Shown here in pieces: positions 8,805 through 17,482 of a DNA stretch of 40,790 nucleotides. Origin of the DNA: an uncultured Verrucomicrobiota bacterium (GTDB lineage Bacteria; Verrucomicrobiota; Verrucomicrobiia; Chthoniobacterales; JACTMZ01); contig CAIZMQ010000097.1 of NCBI GenBank assembly GCA_903934135.1, positions 1 through 40,790 on the forward strand, in the 5' to 3' direction. The number at the start of each line of letters is the position of its first letter. The first letter of the stretch is position 1. The position numbers were made by a program, and so were the translations under genes. The notes beneath the pieces are model-generated. The model saw only the letters and a program-made list of their open reading frames with translations, was not told the origin of the DNA and searched no databases.

Positions 8805-10313
8805 ATGCCGTTCCGCCTGCTCATTGTGCTGCTCCTCGGCAGCATCCCCGCGGCCGCCAGTCCGGAGGACGAATACTTTGCCGCGGTGACTTACCCCGAA
8901 TCGGTGCAACTCGCGCTGCAGAAAAATTTCGCCATCGCCGGTGCGTCTTATGATCCGCTGGTCAGTCGCGCCAAGCTGCGCAGTTCCGAAGGTAAATTCG
9001 ATCCGGTGCTCACCCTGGCCTACACCCGCAACGAAAACGAAGAAGACCTTACCGGGCTCGACATCACGTCAGGGCCCCAGCCTGCGGACGGTCTCATCCA
9101 ACCCGGACTCTTCACCCGCAACATTCGCGATTTTGCCGACGCCAATATCGGCGGCCTCACTCCGTGGGGTCTGACTTATGAACTCGGCGTCACGGTGGAA
9201 AACAACCAGACGTCCGGCAACGACTACGAGGACCGCTACGCATCCTTCGGCGGCCTCACCGTCACGCAACCGCTTCTCCGCGGCTTTGGCACCGATGTCA
9301 ACCTCGCCTCGGTGCGCCTGGCGCGGGCCGATCTGGGCATCTCGCGGTGGGCTTACGCCCGCCAAGTAATCGAAACCGTGACCCGGGTAGCCGAGGTCTA
9401 CAACGAGCTCTGGTTCTCGGGGGGCAACGCCGAGGTCGAACGCCGATCCCGCGCCTTGGCCGCCCAGCTCGCCGCCGACAACCAGCGCCGCGCGGAGATC
9501 GGCGTCATGTCACCGCTCGATGTCCTGCAAGCCGAAACCGACGTCGCCGCCCGCGAGGAACGCGTTCTGGTCGCCGAGCGTCAGCAGGCCGACGACGAAA
9601 ATTTCCTTAAACAGCTCGTGACCAATCGCGTCGAGGACGTGCTCGCCATCCGTCTGAACATCGCCCCGCCGCCCAAAGCGCCGGGCATCGCGCAGGACCG
9701 CAAAGCGGATCTGGCTGCCGCCATCCAAAAACGCCCCGACTTCCAAGCCGCCGTGCTCGAATTGCAGAAGCGTGAGATCAATGTTGTCTTCACCCGCAAC
9801 GCCGCGCTGCCCCAACTTGACGTGGTGGCCAGCCTCGGCCGCAACGGTATCGACAACGACCTTTCCGAAAGCATCAATCAGAATATTGAAAATGGCGCCC
9901 TGGCCTGGTCGGTCAGCGGCATCTTCAGCGTGCCTATTCCGAACAATACCGGGCAGGGAGACCTTGAAGCGGCCAAACTCGAAGCGGCCCGGCAAATTGT
10001 CGAACTCAAACGCCTCGAACAAAGCATCCTGGTCGAAGCCGACAATGCCGCGGGCCAAGTCGAGACCGCGTCGAAGCGGATCGACGCCGCCCGGCAGGCC
10101 CGCCTCCTCGCGGCCGAAACCCTCGCCGCGGGCGAGACGCGCCTCCGTGCCGGTGCGGCCACAACTTTCGAAGTCCTCCAATTCCAACGTGACCTGGCGA
10201 CCGCGGCGATTTCCGAAATTCGCGCCATGGCCGACTACAATATCGCTGTGGCCCGCTACCACCAAGCCACCGGCACCACCCTCGAACGCCACGGCATCAC
10301 GCTGGCCAACTGA
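8805..10313 (+). CDS. TolC-family outer-membrane efflux protein
   Basis: A 502-aa outer-membrane factor with a signal peptide (LLIVLLLGSIPAAA). It shows the duplicated OEP domain: YPESVQLALQKNFAI begins the first half, and the second half carries ALPQLDVVASLGRNG and VEADNAAGQVETASKRIDAARQA coiled-coil helices, ending TFEVLQFQRDLATAAISEIRAMADYNIAVARYHQATGTTL, a typical TolC C-terminal helix. ATG 8805, 7 bp after the permease stop, is chosen because the signal peptide starts there. It completes the efflux operon starting at 5693. Confidence 0.93.
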   Translation: MPFRLLIVLLLGSIPAAASPEDEYFAAVTYPESVQLALQKNFAIAGASYDPLVSRAKLRSSEGKFDPVLTLAYTRNENEEDLTGLDITSGPQPADGLIQPGLFTRNIRDFADANIGGLTPWGLTYELGVTVENNQTSGNDYEDRYASFGGLTVTQPLLRGFGTDVNLASVRLARADLGISRWAYARQVIETVTRVAEVYNELWFSGGNAEVERRSRALAAQLAADNQRRAEIGVMSPLDVLQAETDVAAREERVLVAERQQADDENFLKQLVTNRVEDVLAIRLNIAPPPKAPGIAQDRKADLAAAIQKRPDFQAAVLELQKREINVVFTRNAALPQLDVVASLGRNGIDNDLSESINQNIENGALAWSVSGIFSVPIPNNTGQGDLEAAKLEAARQIVELKRLEQSILVEADNAAGQVETASKRIDAARQARLLAAETLAAGETRLRAGAATTFEVLQFQRDLATAAISEIRAMADYNIAVARYHQATGTTLERHGITLAN

Positions 10314-10438
10314 CCGGTCACCATCGGACACGAGGCACTACTTCGTGGCGAAACAAGCCACAGCGAACTCAGGCTCGGGAGGCGGGCAGAAGCATCTTGA
10401 CGCCGAGTGGAGCGGGAAGATTGACTGCAACGTCCAAC

Positions 10439-11473
10439 GTGAAAAACAAAATCTACATGGGCACCGACAGCGGCGCGACCACGACAAAAATTGCCGCCGT
10501 GCGCGGTGACGGGGAACCACTGGGCCAGGATGTCGTGCAGCGCGCGACGGAATCGGCAGCGGGACGCGATGGTGTCATCATCGGCTGGATCCGGGCCATG
10601 GACGACTATTTGGCCGGTCACAATCTGGATTGGGACGATGTTGGCGGAGTCGGGCTTTCCATTCCGGGCCCCTATCTCGGCTATGGGATCATGGATCGCT
10701 CGGCCAATTTTCCGGTGGAGTTCGCCGGCTGGAATGTGCACGAGGAATTCGCGCGGGCGCTGGCCACGCGGGCCGGCCATGCTTTGTCTTTAGTCGTGGG
10801 AAACGACGGGAACTTCGGCGGAGTGGCGGAAGCGAAGCTCGCGCGGGCCGGACGCAAAGCCTCGGTGCTCATGCTCATGCCCGGTTCAGGATTGGGCTGC
10901 GCCTACGTCGATGCGGACGGCCGGCCGTTGGACGGCGACACCTTGGCCGGGTTGGAGTCGGGCCATCTGCCCGCGCCGCTCCATTTGTTGGGCTGGACAG
11001 GGAAACCGCTGCCCTGCGGGTGCGGCCGTGACTGGGGATGCGTGGAAGCTTACACCACAATCTCCGGACTGCGGCACTTGCTCGAAGACCACCTCCCCTC
11101 GTTCCCCGACCACGAGCTGGCCAAGTCGGATGCCCCGATCAAGGAGAAGGTTCTCTCGCTCCGCGACCGCGCGCAACATGGTGACGCATTGGCCGTCTCC
11201 ATCTTCGACTTCCAAGCGCGCGTCATGGGCCTGCACGTGGCTTCACTGACCATGACGCTTGACGCCGGGATTGTCGTTATCGGCGGCGGCCTGATGGATC
11301 CGCAGGCTACCACAACGGACTTTCGCGAACGCTACCTGCGCGTCGTGCGCGAAGCCGCTGAACCTTACCTTTGGCCGGCGCAAAGGGAGCGGTTGGAAAT
11401 CGTGCCGGCACGGCTCGGAGATCTCTCGCAAGCCATCGGTGCGGCGCTGGTGGCGCGGGCGGCGGCGGAATGA
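10439..11473 (+). CDS. ROK-family sugar kinase
   Basis: A 344-aa ROK protein. The phosphate-1 loop GTDSGATTTKIAAV lies near the N-terminus, followed by GLSIPGPY, the catalytic segment VVGNDGNFGG (Asp as base) and the ROK zinc motif CGCGRDWGCVEAY. Near the C-terminus is IVVIGGGL. It most likely phosphorylates glucose or another hexose; no DNA-binding helix-turn-helix precedes the domain, so it is an enzyme rather than a NagC-type repressor. GTG 10439 gives the normal start (MKNKIYMGTDSG); TTG 10397 and ATG 10457 are alternatives. It is about 125 bp downstream of the efflux operon, on the same strand and apparently separate. Confidence 0.85.
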   Translation: MKNKIYMGTDSGATTTKIAAVRGDGEPLGQDVVQRATESAAGRDGVIIGWIRAMDDYLAGHNLDWDDVGGVGLSIPGPYLGYGIMDRSANFPVEFAGWNVHEEFARALATRAGHALSLVVGNDGNFGGVAEAKLARAGRKASVLMLMPGSGLGCAYVDADGRPLDGDTLAGLESGHLPAPLHLLGWTGKPLPCGCGRDWGCVEAYTTISGLRHLLEDHLPSFPDHELAKSDAPIKEKVLSLRDRAQHGDALAVSIFDFQARVMGLHVASLTMTLDAGIVVIGGGLMDPQATTTDFRERYLRVVREAAEPYLWPAQRERLEIVPARLGDLSQAIGAALVARAAAE

Positions 11474-11595
11474 CGGCAGGGATTGGCGGGCGGCCCGATC
11501 TCCGGCTCAAGACCTCAATCAGCGCGCGCAGGACAATCTGCCGATTATCCGCGTCCCAAAAGCACAGACTGCTCGCCTCCTCGCCCGTTTTTCGC

Positions 11596-11609
11596 TAGCC
11601 TGCTTCCCG
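11596..11609 (+). promoter_or_regulatory. Possible -10 element directly before the start codon
   Basis: TAGCCT (11596-11601) resembles a sigma70 -10 box and lies 7 bp before the GTG start of the FG-GAP gene, which would put the transcript start at or next to the start codon. The -35 region is weak. Confidence 0.3.
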
Positions 11610-13495
11610 TGCGGACCTTCCGGAAAAGCCTCGCCCTCACCTGCGCAATCCTGCCCCTGACCCTTGCCGCGCAAAATCCCTCCCCGGCTCCGTCAGGACC
11701 GAAGGATGCGATCCGCAACGGGAGTTTCGAACGAACCCTGCAGACCCCGAACCTGTGGTCCGGAGTCGACAAGGACGGTTTCCTCGCCGGTTTCCGCGGT
11801 TTTCTTCCCGTCCTGAATGAGAGCGGGAATGTGGCCGAAACCCCCATGCCGGTGGCCGTGGCCGTCGGCGATCTCAACGGCGACGGATTGGCCGACCTCC
11901 TCTCCTCCGATCCTCTGGGGTACCTGCGCGTCTATTTCAACCGCGGGAGCAAGGAGCAGCCCAAATTCACCACCGGGGAAATTGCCACCCCATGGCTCGC
12001 CTCGGGCGAAGGTGATCCGCCGTGGCGTCCTCCCGGGCTCAGCGGAGGCAACGAAATCAGCGGTTGGAACCAGAAGTGGGCCAAAAGGCGCCTTGGCGTG
12101 AGGGTGTCCCTCGCCGACCTCACCGGGACGGGCAAACTGGACCTCGTGGCCGGTAATTATTTCGGCGACCTTTTCATCGTCCGCAACAGCGGTACAGCCC
12201 AGACGGCGCAGTTCCCGCAGCCACAACCGCTGGCCAAAGCGATGGTTCCGACGAGGAAAGACTCCACCCGCCGCTGGGGCAACGTCTTCGCTCCGCTTCT
12301 GCACGACTGGGATGGTGACGGGCAACCCGACCTCCTAGTCGGCGAGGGCTCCTACTCGGCCAACAACATCCACCTGCTTCTCAACCAAGGCTCCGCGGCG
12401 GCACCCCTTTTCAGCGAGGAAAAGCAGATGCCCCTTGCCCTTGGGGAAGGACGGGAACAACTCACGCCCGCCTTGGCTGATCTCAACGGGGACACACAGC
12501 CCGACCTCCTGGTCACCGATCGTCGCGGACGCCTCACTGCCTACCTCCGCCCCGGCGGTTGGAAATGGGGCGATGCCGTCCAACCTTCCGGCTTCCTCTC
12601 CAAAAACGGCGGACTAACTCCCGAGGAAAACCAGGCCCTTGTTCTCGGCTCCGGCATCCACACAATCGGCACCGGCGACCTCAACGGGGACGGCCTCTTT
12701 GACCTTGTGGTCGGCAAGAGCAACGGACGCCTCGCTTGGGCGCCGAACAAGGGCAGCAAAGAAGCTCCGAAGTTCGATCCTCCATCCGACCTCTCAGGCG
12801 ACAAACCCGTCCCGCCTGCCTGGCAAGTTCCCTCCCAATGGGATCTCGACATCGGCATCTCGCGCGGCAATTTCTTGGCCTATGCCACGAGCGTGCCGGC
12901 GGCCGAAGACGCCGCCGCGCAACCCGTCAACGGCACCCGCGCCCTCAAATTCGGCTACGCCACCCCGCCAAACACCGTGCTGCCGCGCCCCGCTTTGCTC
13001 GTCCCCGCCGAGCGCACCTTCGACCGGCGTGGCGAGCGCGAGGGCAGCGATGCCCTCTTCCGCGACTCGGCCGAACAGCGTGGTATCGGGGCCCCCTCCA
13101 ACCTCTTCACGCTGCGCCAACCCGTGCAAATGGAAATAGGCAAAACTTACACTCTCAGCTTCCAAGCCAAGGGCAACCAAGTGGCCAACGCCACCTACAC
13201 CCTCGGCTGGCGCGGGTTCAAGCAACTCGGCGAGGACCGGCTGGTCCGGGGCGAGCGTGGTGCGGTGCGGCGCGAGCGCAACACCATTTCCGACGGTGAA
13301 GTGCAATCCACGGATTTCCGTCCCTCGGGCAACTGGTCGGCCGTCTCCAAAGATTTCAAAATCCAATTTGGCAAGGAGCGCGACCTCAACAAGGAAAAAT
13401 TGACTTCCGAGGGCATCTTGGAAATCACCTTCGAACTCGCTGCCCCCGACGGGTTCCTTTATCTGGACGACCTCAAACTGGTTCCCTCGAGCTGA
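11609..13495 (+). CDS. Secreted FG-GAP/VCBS repeat protein
   Basis: A 628-aa exoprotein. GTG 11609 starts a good signal peptide (RTFRKSLALTCAILPLTLAAQ). Five or more calcium-binding FG-GAP/VCBS repeats follow, each with a DxNGDG-like loop: DLNGDGLADLL, DLTGTGKLDLVAG, DWDGDGQPDLLVG, DLNGDTQPDLLVT, DLNGDGLFDLVVG. These should form a beta-propeller (about residues 70-400). The C-terminal part (about 400-628) looks like a carbohydrate-binding beta-sandwich (KTYTLSFQAKGN, ending FLYLDDLKLV). No catalytic domain is visible. A role in glycan or surface binding is an inference from the repeats. It converges on the subtilase gene with only 69 bp between stops. Confidence 0.85.
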   Translation: MRTFRKSLALTCAILPLTLAAQNPSPAPSGPKDAIRNGSFERTLQTPNLWSGVDKDGFLAGFRGFLPVLNESGNVAETPMPVAVAVGDLNGDGLADLLSSDPLGYLRVYFNRGSKEQPKFTTGEIATPWLASGEGDPPWRPPGLSGGNEISGWNQKWAKRRLGVRVSLADLTGTGKLDLVAGNYFGDLFIVRNSGTAQTAQFPQPQPLAKAMVPTRKDSTRRWGNVFAPLLHDWDGDGQPDLLVGEGSYSANNIHLLLNQGSAAAPLFSEEKQMPLALGEGREQLTPALADLNGDTQPDLLVTDRRGRLTAYLRPGGWKWGDAVQPSGFLSKNGGLTPEENQALVLGSGIHTIGTGDLNGDGLFDLVVGKSNGRLAWAPNKGSKEAPKFDPPSDLSGDKPVPPAWQVPSQWDLDIGISRGNFLAYATSVPAAEDAAAQPVNGTRALKFGYATPPNTVLPRPALLVPAERTFDRRGEREGSDALFRDSAEQRGIGAPSNLFTLRQPVQMEIGKTYTLSFQAKGNQVANATYTLGWRGFKQLGEDRLVRGERGAVRRERNTISDGEVQSTDFRPSGNWSAVSKDFKIQFGKERDLNKEKLTSEGILEITFELAAPDGFLYLDDLKLVPSS

Positions 13496-13564
13496 GAGGC
13501 AATCTGAACGCACGTGCCCGGAAGCCGGCCTGCCACCTGGTCCGTGTGGTGCTGATTTTACCGG

Positions 13565-16522
13565 TCACCTGCATCGTACGATGAGGTCGTTCTTGAACCG
13601 CAACGCCCCATAGCGCGCACGCAGCGCCCAGCGGACGACCACCAGAAAAAGGACCAGGCCCCCGAGGGCTTTCACCCCGGGCTCCGGGACCGCAGTGGTG
13701 TAGGTCAACTGCAACTCATTGCCCTCGACGCGCAAGCTAAAGGTGCCTCCGCGAAGGTCGTTAGCCAAGCCACCGGTCCCGTTAGTCGCCACGGTATTGA
13801 GATCGAATGCCGCGTCGTCAAAACCGGACACCCCGAGACCGGAAACCACGATGGTCCAGGCATGATCACGAGTGTGATCGAAGTTGACCGCATCGCCATC
13901 CGTATCGGGACCGACTGTGGCCAGCGACCAGAGATTGATCCGAAACCGGCTTTCCGGGGTGAGCGCGCTGAGATCCAGCACACCGGCCACACGGTAAAGA
14001 TCCCAGCCGGTCGCCCCGCCGGCCAACCCGGCAGCGTCGTGGATCTGCCAATTGAAATTCCCGCCGCCGAGCCAAGTCAGGTTGCCGTCGACAAACATCG
14101 TGCCGGGGGAATTCCCGGGGCTGCCCGTGCCACCACCGAGGATCACCGCAGGCCCCACCCGTCCACTCCCGGCCAGCAACCCGCCGCTCCCCACCGTGGT
14201 GAGCACGCTCGAGGAAATGTCGCCTTCGACCAGCAGCGTACCCGCCGTCACCGTCGTCTCACCCGCGTAGTTGTGCTGCCCGGGGCCGAGCACGAGCGTG
14301 CCGGACGCGGCGGCTTGCGTGACGCCGGTCACCTCGGGCCCGATGATCCCGCTGATCCGGTTGGTGCCGGTCCCGCTGCCGTCGTTGACTACCGCACCGC
14401 GGTGGCCCACCGGGCCGGACAAAACCACGGAGCCTCCGGACTGCGATCGCAAGTGCAGGTCACCGCGACCGGTGATGGTGCCGCCGACGCGGAGATCGAA
14501 GGATGATTCATTAGACCAAGCTTGGTCGCCCGCGAGCAGTAAAGATACCGCAGTTTCCAGCACCATCTCTCCCCCGGCCCCTGCGCCGAGGGTCAGCCCA
14601 TCGCGCGACAGACTAATCGCGGCCCCGTTGATGCCGGTCAAGGTGACAACCCCATCGCGCACTTCGAGTCCCCGTGCAAGTTGCGGACCATCGACCGTCA
14701 CGGTGAGATTGCTCCCTTCACCCGGCGCAATGATGAGGCGGTCCAGTCCGGTAGTCACCGCCTCGCCTATTCCGCTCGTCCCGGGGGGCGCCGTGTTCCA
14801 ACTCCCGCTCAACCCGCTCCACGTGCCGGAGGCAGCGCCACGGTTCCAGTAAAGCGTGTCATAGCCACCGGTGAACCAAGCAAGACCGTACGATTCGGAC
14901 GTCACACCCGCCGTCTGGTCGAAGACCAGACCATCGAAGCGCACGCGCAATCCGTAAGTGCGGTCACCGGACAAACCGAGACGCAAATATTCGGAGTTTC
15001 CGAAAACGGTGGAGGACATACCGACGAGCGAGGCGAAAGTGCCGTCGGTCACCTCCCAAACTTCAAGGTTCAAGTCGGCAAAGCTAAGGTCGCTCCCCAA
15101 ATCAGTCGCCATATCAAAGGTGCGGCCGGCAAACCAGTTAAGCGAGACCGTCAAATCCACCGGCTGACCGAAGGCGCCGCCGAAGAGGTAATCGTTGCGG
15201 CCACCCACGGCGACGGTCCCGAAATCCCAGCCCCGCTCGAGAACACTTCCCCCCGCCCCACCGGCAACATCCCGCGTGCCTTGCAAATAAGCCGAGCCGG
15301 CGCGCTCCAATTCCAGCGCCCCCGCACCCGTCGCGGCATCGAGCGCCTGCGTGGTACGCACCGCACCGTCGGGACCAGACTCCTGGCCGTTATCCCAGCC
15401 GAAGGTCGCTTGGGCTCCGGCCATGAGCACCGACTTCACCACCCGCGTATCCGGGGCATTGCTCGAGCCCTGCAGATTCAGCAAAGGATCGCGGTTGGCC
15501 GCGTCCTTGAGCACGGCAGCACCACCGGCCACCATGGGCGCTGCGAAACTCGTGCCGGACATGTCGATGAAATACAAATCGGTCGGCGACGGTTCCTCGG
15601 TCAAGTCCGGCAGGGCCGCGGAGAGCCCGCCCTCGTCGCCGAGGTAGGCCGCAAGGAAAAAATACACACCCGGAGCGGCCAAGTGGACCGAGGCCCGGGC
15701 ATTGGTTGTCGTGACTCCCGTGACCGGATTCGAGAAGTCCGCCAGCCCTCGTGAAGTGAAATCCGCCGGCACGAGGAAATTGTTGCCGCCGAGTGCACCG
15801 ACCGTGACCCCGTTGTAGCCCGAGCCGGGCCAGCCGATGTCCTCACCGCCACCGTTGCCGGCCGAGGAGACAAGCATGGCGGAAGGATTTTGCGCCGCCA
15901 GCCCGTCGAGAGCCAACGCCTCCGGGCCGGCCGCCGCGGGATCGGGGCCACCCCAACTGCTATTGATCACGTCCGCCTGCGGCGCTCCGTCACCGGTCAT
16001 CAGCGCGCGGTAAGGCGCGACGACCGACAGGTAGCTGGTGTTGAAGGCCCCCGCATTGTTGGTCGAAAACGCCGTGGCGAGTGCCGCGGAGACCAGCGTG
16101 GCCTGAGGCACCATGCCGATACCCGCCAGCATATAGTTCGTCCCGTCGAAACCGCTTCCGGCCAGCACATGGCCGACCATGGTCGCGTGAAAATCCAACT
16201 CATTGAGCGCATGCGGATTGGTGTAAGCGATAAACCCGTTGGTTACGGCTGGATCGCGCACGAATACCTCGTGGCCAGTCCAAAGCAGACCAGCCTCGAC
16301 ATTGCCCACCACCGTGCTCGAACCGAGGAAGCCCGCCTCGGCATAGGGCCGCCATCCGACCAAGTCGTTGACAAAGGAAACCCAGACCGGCTCACCGTCT
16401 TGGAAGGGAGCAGCGAAAACATCCGGCCCTGCCGCGCGGGCGCCCGACCCGCCAGCCCAGAGGAAAGCCGCGGCCAAAAGAACCGGGATCCGGCGGCCGG
16501 AGCTGGGGAGGAAAGTCATCAT
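13565..16522 (-). CDS. Subtilisin-like (S8) exoprotein with autotransporter-type beta repeats and PEP-CTERM anchor
   Basis: A 985-aa protein with a signal peptide (residues about 11-31). The S8 domain (about 45-350) has a His motif FHATMVGHVLAG (H112), oxyanion VSSAGNGGG (N223) and a Ser motif MSGTSFAAPMVAGG (S325). At the usual DTG position the sequence reads NVEAG (N74, E76), so the canonical Asp is not there. About residues 560-900 are autotransporter-associated beta-strand repeats (GTLVLGPGQHNYAGETTVTAG, TVGSGGLLAGSGRVG). The C-terminus is a PEP-CTERM signal: VPEPG, a hydrophobic helix, then RWALRAR. It should therefore be processed by exosortase at the cell envelope. Whether it is an active protease is uncertain. 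Confidence 0.88.
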   Translation of the reverse strand: MMTFLPSSGRRIPVLLAAAFLWAGGSGARAAGPDVFAAPFQDGEPVWVSFVNDLVGWRPYAEAGFLGSSTVVGNVEAGLLWTGHEVFVRDPAVTNGFIAYTNPHALNELDFHATMVGHVLAGSGFDGTNYMLAGIGMVPQATLVSAALATAFSTNNAGAFNTSYLSVVAPYRALMTGDGAPQADVINSSWGGPDPAAAGPEALALDGLAAQNPSAMLVSSAGNGGGEDIGWPGSGYNGVTVGALGGNNFLVPADFTSRGLADFSNPVTGVTTTNARASVHLAAPGVYFFLAAYLGDEGGLSAALPDLTEEPSPTDLYFIDMSGTSFAAPMVAGGAAVLKDAANRDPLLNLQGSSNAPDTRVVKSVLMAGAQATFGWDNGQESGPDGAVRTTQALDAATGAGALELERAGSAYLQGTRDVAGGAGGSVLERGWDFGTVAVGGRNDYLFGGAFGQPVDLTVSLNWFAGRTFDMATDLGSDLSFADLNLEVWEVTDGTFASLVGMSSTVFGNSEYLRLGLSGDRTYGLRVRFDGLVFDQTAGVTSESYGLAWFTGGYDTLYWNRGAASGTWSGLSGSWNTAPPGTSGIGEAVTTGLDRLIIAPGEGSNLTVTVDGPQLARGLEVRDGVVTLTGINGAAISLSRDGLTLGAGAGGEMVLETAVSLLLAGDQAWSNESSFDLRVGGTITGRGDLHLRSQSGGSVVLSGPVGHRGAVVNDGSGTGTNRISGIIGPEVTGVTQAAASGTLVLGPGQHNYAGETTVTAGTLLVEGDISSSVLTTVGSGGLLAGSGRVGPAVILGGGTGSPGNSPGTMFVDGNLTWLGGGNFNWQIHDAAGLAGGATGWDLYRVAGVLDLSALTPESRFRINLWSLATVGPDTDGDAVNFDHTRDHAWTIVVSGLGVSGFDDAAFDLNTVATNGTGGLANDLRGGTFSLRVEGNELQLTYTTAVPEPGVKALGGLVLFLVVVRWALRARYGALRFKNDLIVRCR

Positions 16523-16537
16523 GATCCGACCATTGGC

Positions 16538-16565
16538 AATTTATCGGGAAACTAGGGGAAGACAA
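16538..16565 (-). promoter_or_regulatory. Possible promoter of the subtilase gene
   Basis: On the minus strand TTGTCT (16560-16565) and TAAATT (16538-16543) are 16 bp apart, about 15 bp upstream of the subtilase start. The match to sigma70 is moderate. The rest of 16566-16720 shows no gene. Confidence 0.3.
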
Positions 16566-16723
16566 TGACCCTGCAGACCCCGGGATCCTATCAGTGGCAT
16601 TGTCTCGGCCACTGCATAGCCGCAAGAACATTGCTCGCTGCGCCGGCCACTGACCAAAAGTCTCACTCCGTGCGCCGCGGCGACCGACCGTTGGATCAGA
16701 GACGGCACGGTGTTCGACTTTCC

Positions 16724-16752
16724 TTGCGTCCCTCCCCGCACCGTGCGATAAA
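16724..16752 (+). promoter_or_regulatory. Promoter of tRNA-Pro
   Basis: TTGCGT (16724-16729) and GATAAA (16747-16752) are separated by exactly 17 bp, and the predicted transcript start falls a few bases before the mature tRNA 5' end at 16763. Confidence 0.5.
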
Positions 16753-16762
16753 GACCTTGTTA

Positions 16763-16836
16763 CGGGCTGTGGCTCAGCTTGGTAGAGCGCTGCGTTCGGG
16801 ACGCAGAGGCCGTGGGTTCGAATCCCACCAGCCCGA
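16763..16836 (+). tRNA. tRNA-Pro (anticodon CGG)
   Basis: A complete cloverleaf. The acceptor stem CGGGCTG pairs perfectly with CAGCCCG, and the discriminator base is A. The D-arm stem is GCTC/GAGC; the anticodon stem CTGCG/CGCAG encloses the loop TTCGGGA, giving anticodon CGG; the T-arm is GTGGG TTCGAAT CCCAC. CCA is not encoded: the genomic sequence after the discriminator is TTTT. It reads CCG proline codons, which are frequent in this GC-rich genome. Confidence 0.96.
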
Positions 16837-16864
16837 TTTTCCCCGCTTCCATAGCCACTGCCAA

Positions 16865-16948
16865 GCGGATCGGTGGAGCGGTCGCCGCGGCGGCAGGCCG
16901 TGGGTCGAAGATGCGCCGGGGCGCATTCCAATCCCACCAGCCCGACCA
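16865..16948 (+). pseudogene. Degenerate tRNA-Pro-like copy with disrupted T-loop
   Basis: About 30 bp after tRNA-Pro, the stretch 16895-16945 repeats its 3' half: AGGCCGTGGGT then CGAA, an insertion of about 20 bp containing an ATGCGCC/GGCGCAT hairpin, then ATCCCACCAGCCCGA, identical to the tRNA 3' end, here followed by CCA. Weaker similarity to the D-arm (GGTGGAGCG against GGTAGAGCG) extends upstream to about 16865. No 5' acceptor strand is present, so it cannot fold as a tRNA. It could be a decayed tandem duplicate or an old attachment-site copy left by an integrating element. Confidence 0.6.
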
Positions 16949-17048
16949 CTTTCTTTTCGCAGGCAATGAAGGATCAAAAGGTCGATCGATCGGTGCGGCG
17001 GCAATTCCAAACTTTGCACGAACTGCTCAACCTGCTGTGATCCTGCTG

Positions 17049-17477
17049 ATGTCGTCCCCCCACGAAGACAAAGATCACACGCCGACCGTCGGTTCCCAGA
17101 CAGACATTGCCCCGCTCGGACGCAGCGGACCGAAGCCGGAACACGAGCGTACCGCGGACGAGGACATAGATCCGGTGCAGTGGTCGCGCATCGCGGACGA
17201 CGCTGATTTCAAGGCCCTCGTCCGCCGCAAACTCCGTCTCATCGTGCCCGCCACGCTCTTTTTCATCGTTTACTACTTCCTTCTTCCCATTGGCGTGGGT
17301 TGGTTTCCAGGACTGATGGAGAAGAAAGTCTGGGGTGCCGTGAACCTCGCATATGCCTACGCGCTTTCGCAGTTTTTCATGGCGTGGATCCTCGCCGGAA
17401 TCTACGTGGCGGCCGCCGCCGGCTGGGACCGCAGCGAACACGCCCTCCTGCGCAAATTCGGGGTCCAACACCGTTGA
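17049..17477 (+). CDS. DUF485 family inner-membrane protein
   Basis: A 142-aa protein. A charged, hydrophilic N-terminus (about 65 residues, richer in Asp/Glu than usual for DUF485) precedes the domain: DADFKALVRRKLRLIVPATLFFIVYYFLLPI, first membrane helix; NLAYAYALSQFFMAWILAGIYVAAA, second helix. DUF485 proteins are usually encoded directly upstream of ActP-type acetate/solute permeases, as here (5 bp before the next start). Its exact role is not known. ATG 17049 is chosen; GTG 17037 is an alternative. Confidence 0.85.
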   Translation: MSSPHEDKDHTPTVGSQTDIAPLGRSGPKPEHERTADEDIDPVQWSRIADDADFKALVRRKLRLIVPATLFFIVYYFLLPIGVGWFPGLMEKKVWGAVNLAYAYALSQFFMAWILAGIYVAAAAGWDRSEHALLRKFGVQHR

Positions 17478-17482
17478 TTACC

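Noticed and set aside
10314-10438. Intrinsic terminator after the TolC gene
   Set aside because: A GTGGC/GCCAC stem with a bulge is present, but it is short and has no T-tract.
16865-16948. A second functional tRNA or tRNA-Sec
   Set aside because: There is no 5' acceptor strand pairing with CAGCCCGA, no readable anticodon arm, and the T-loop is interrupted.
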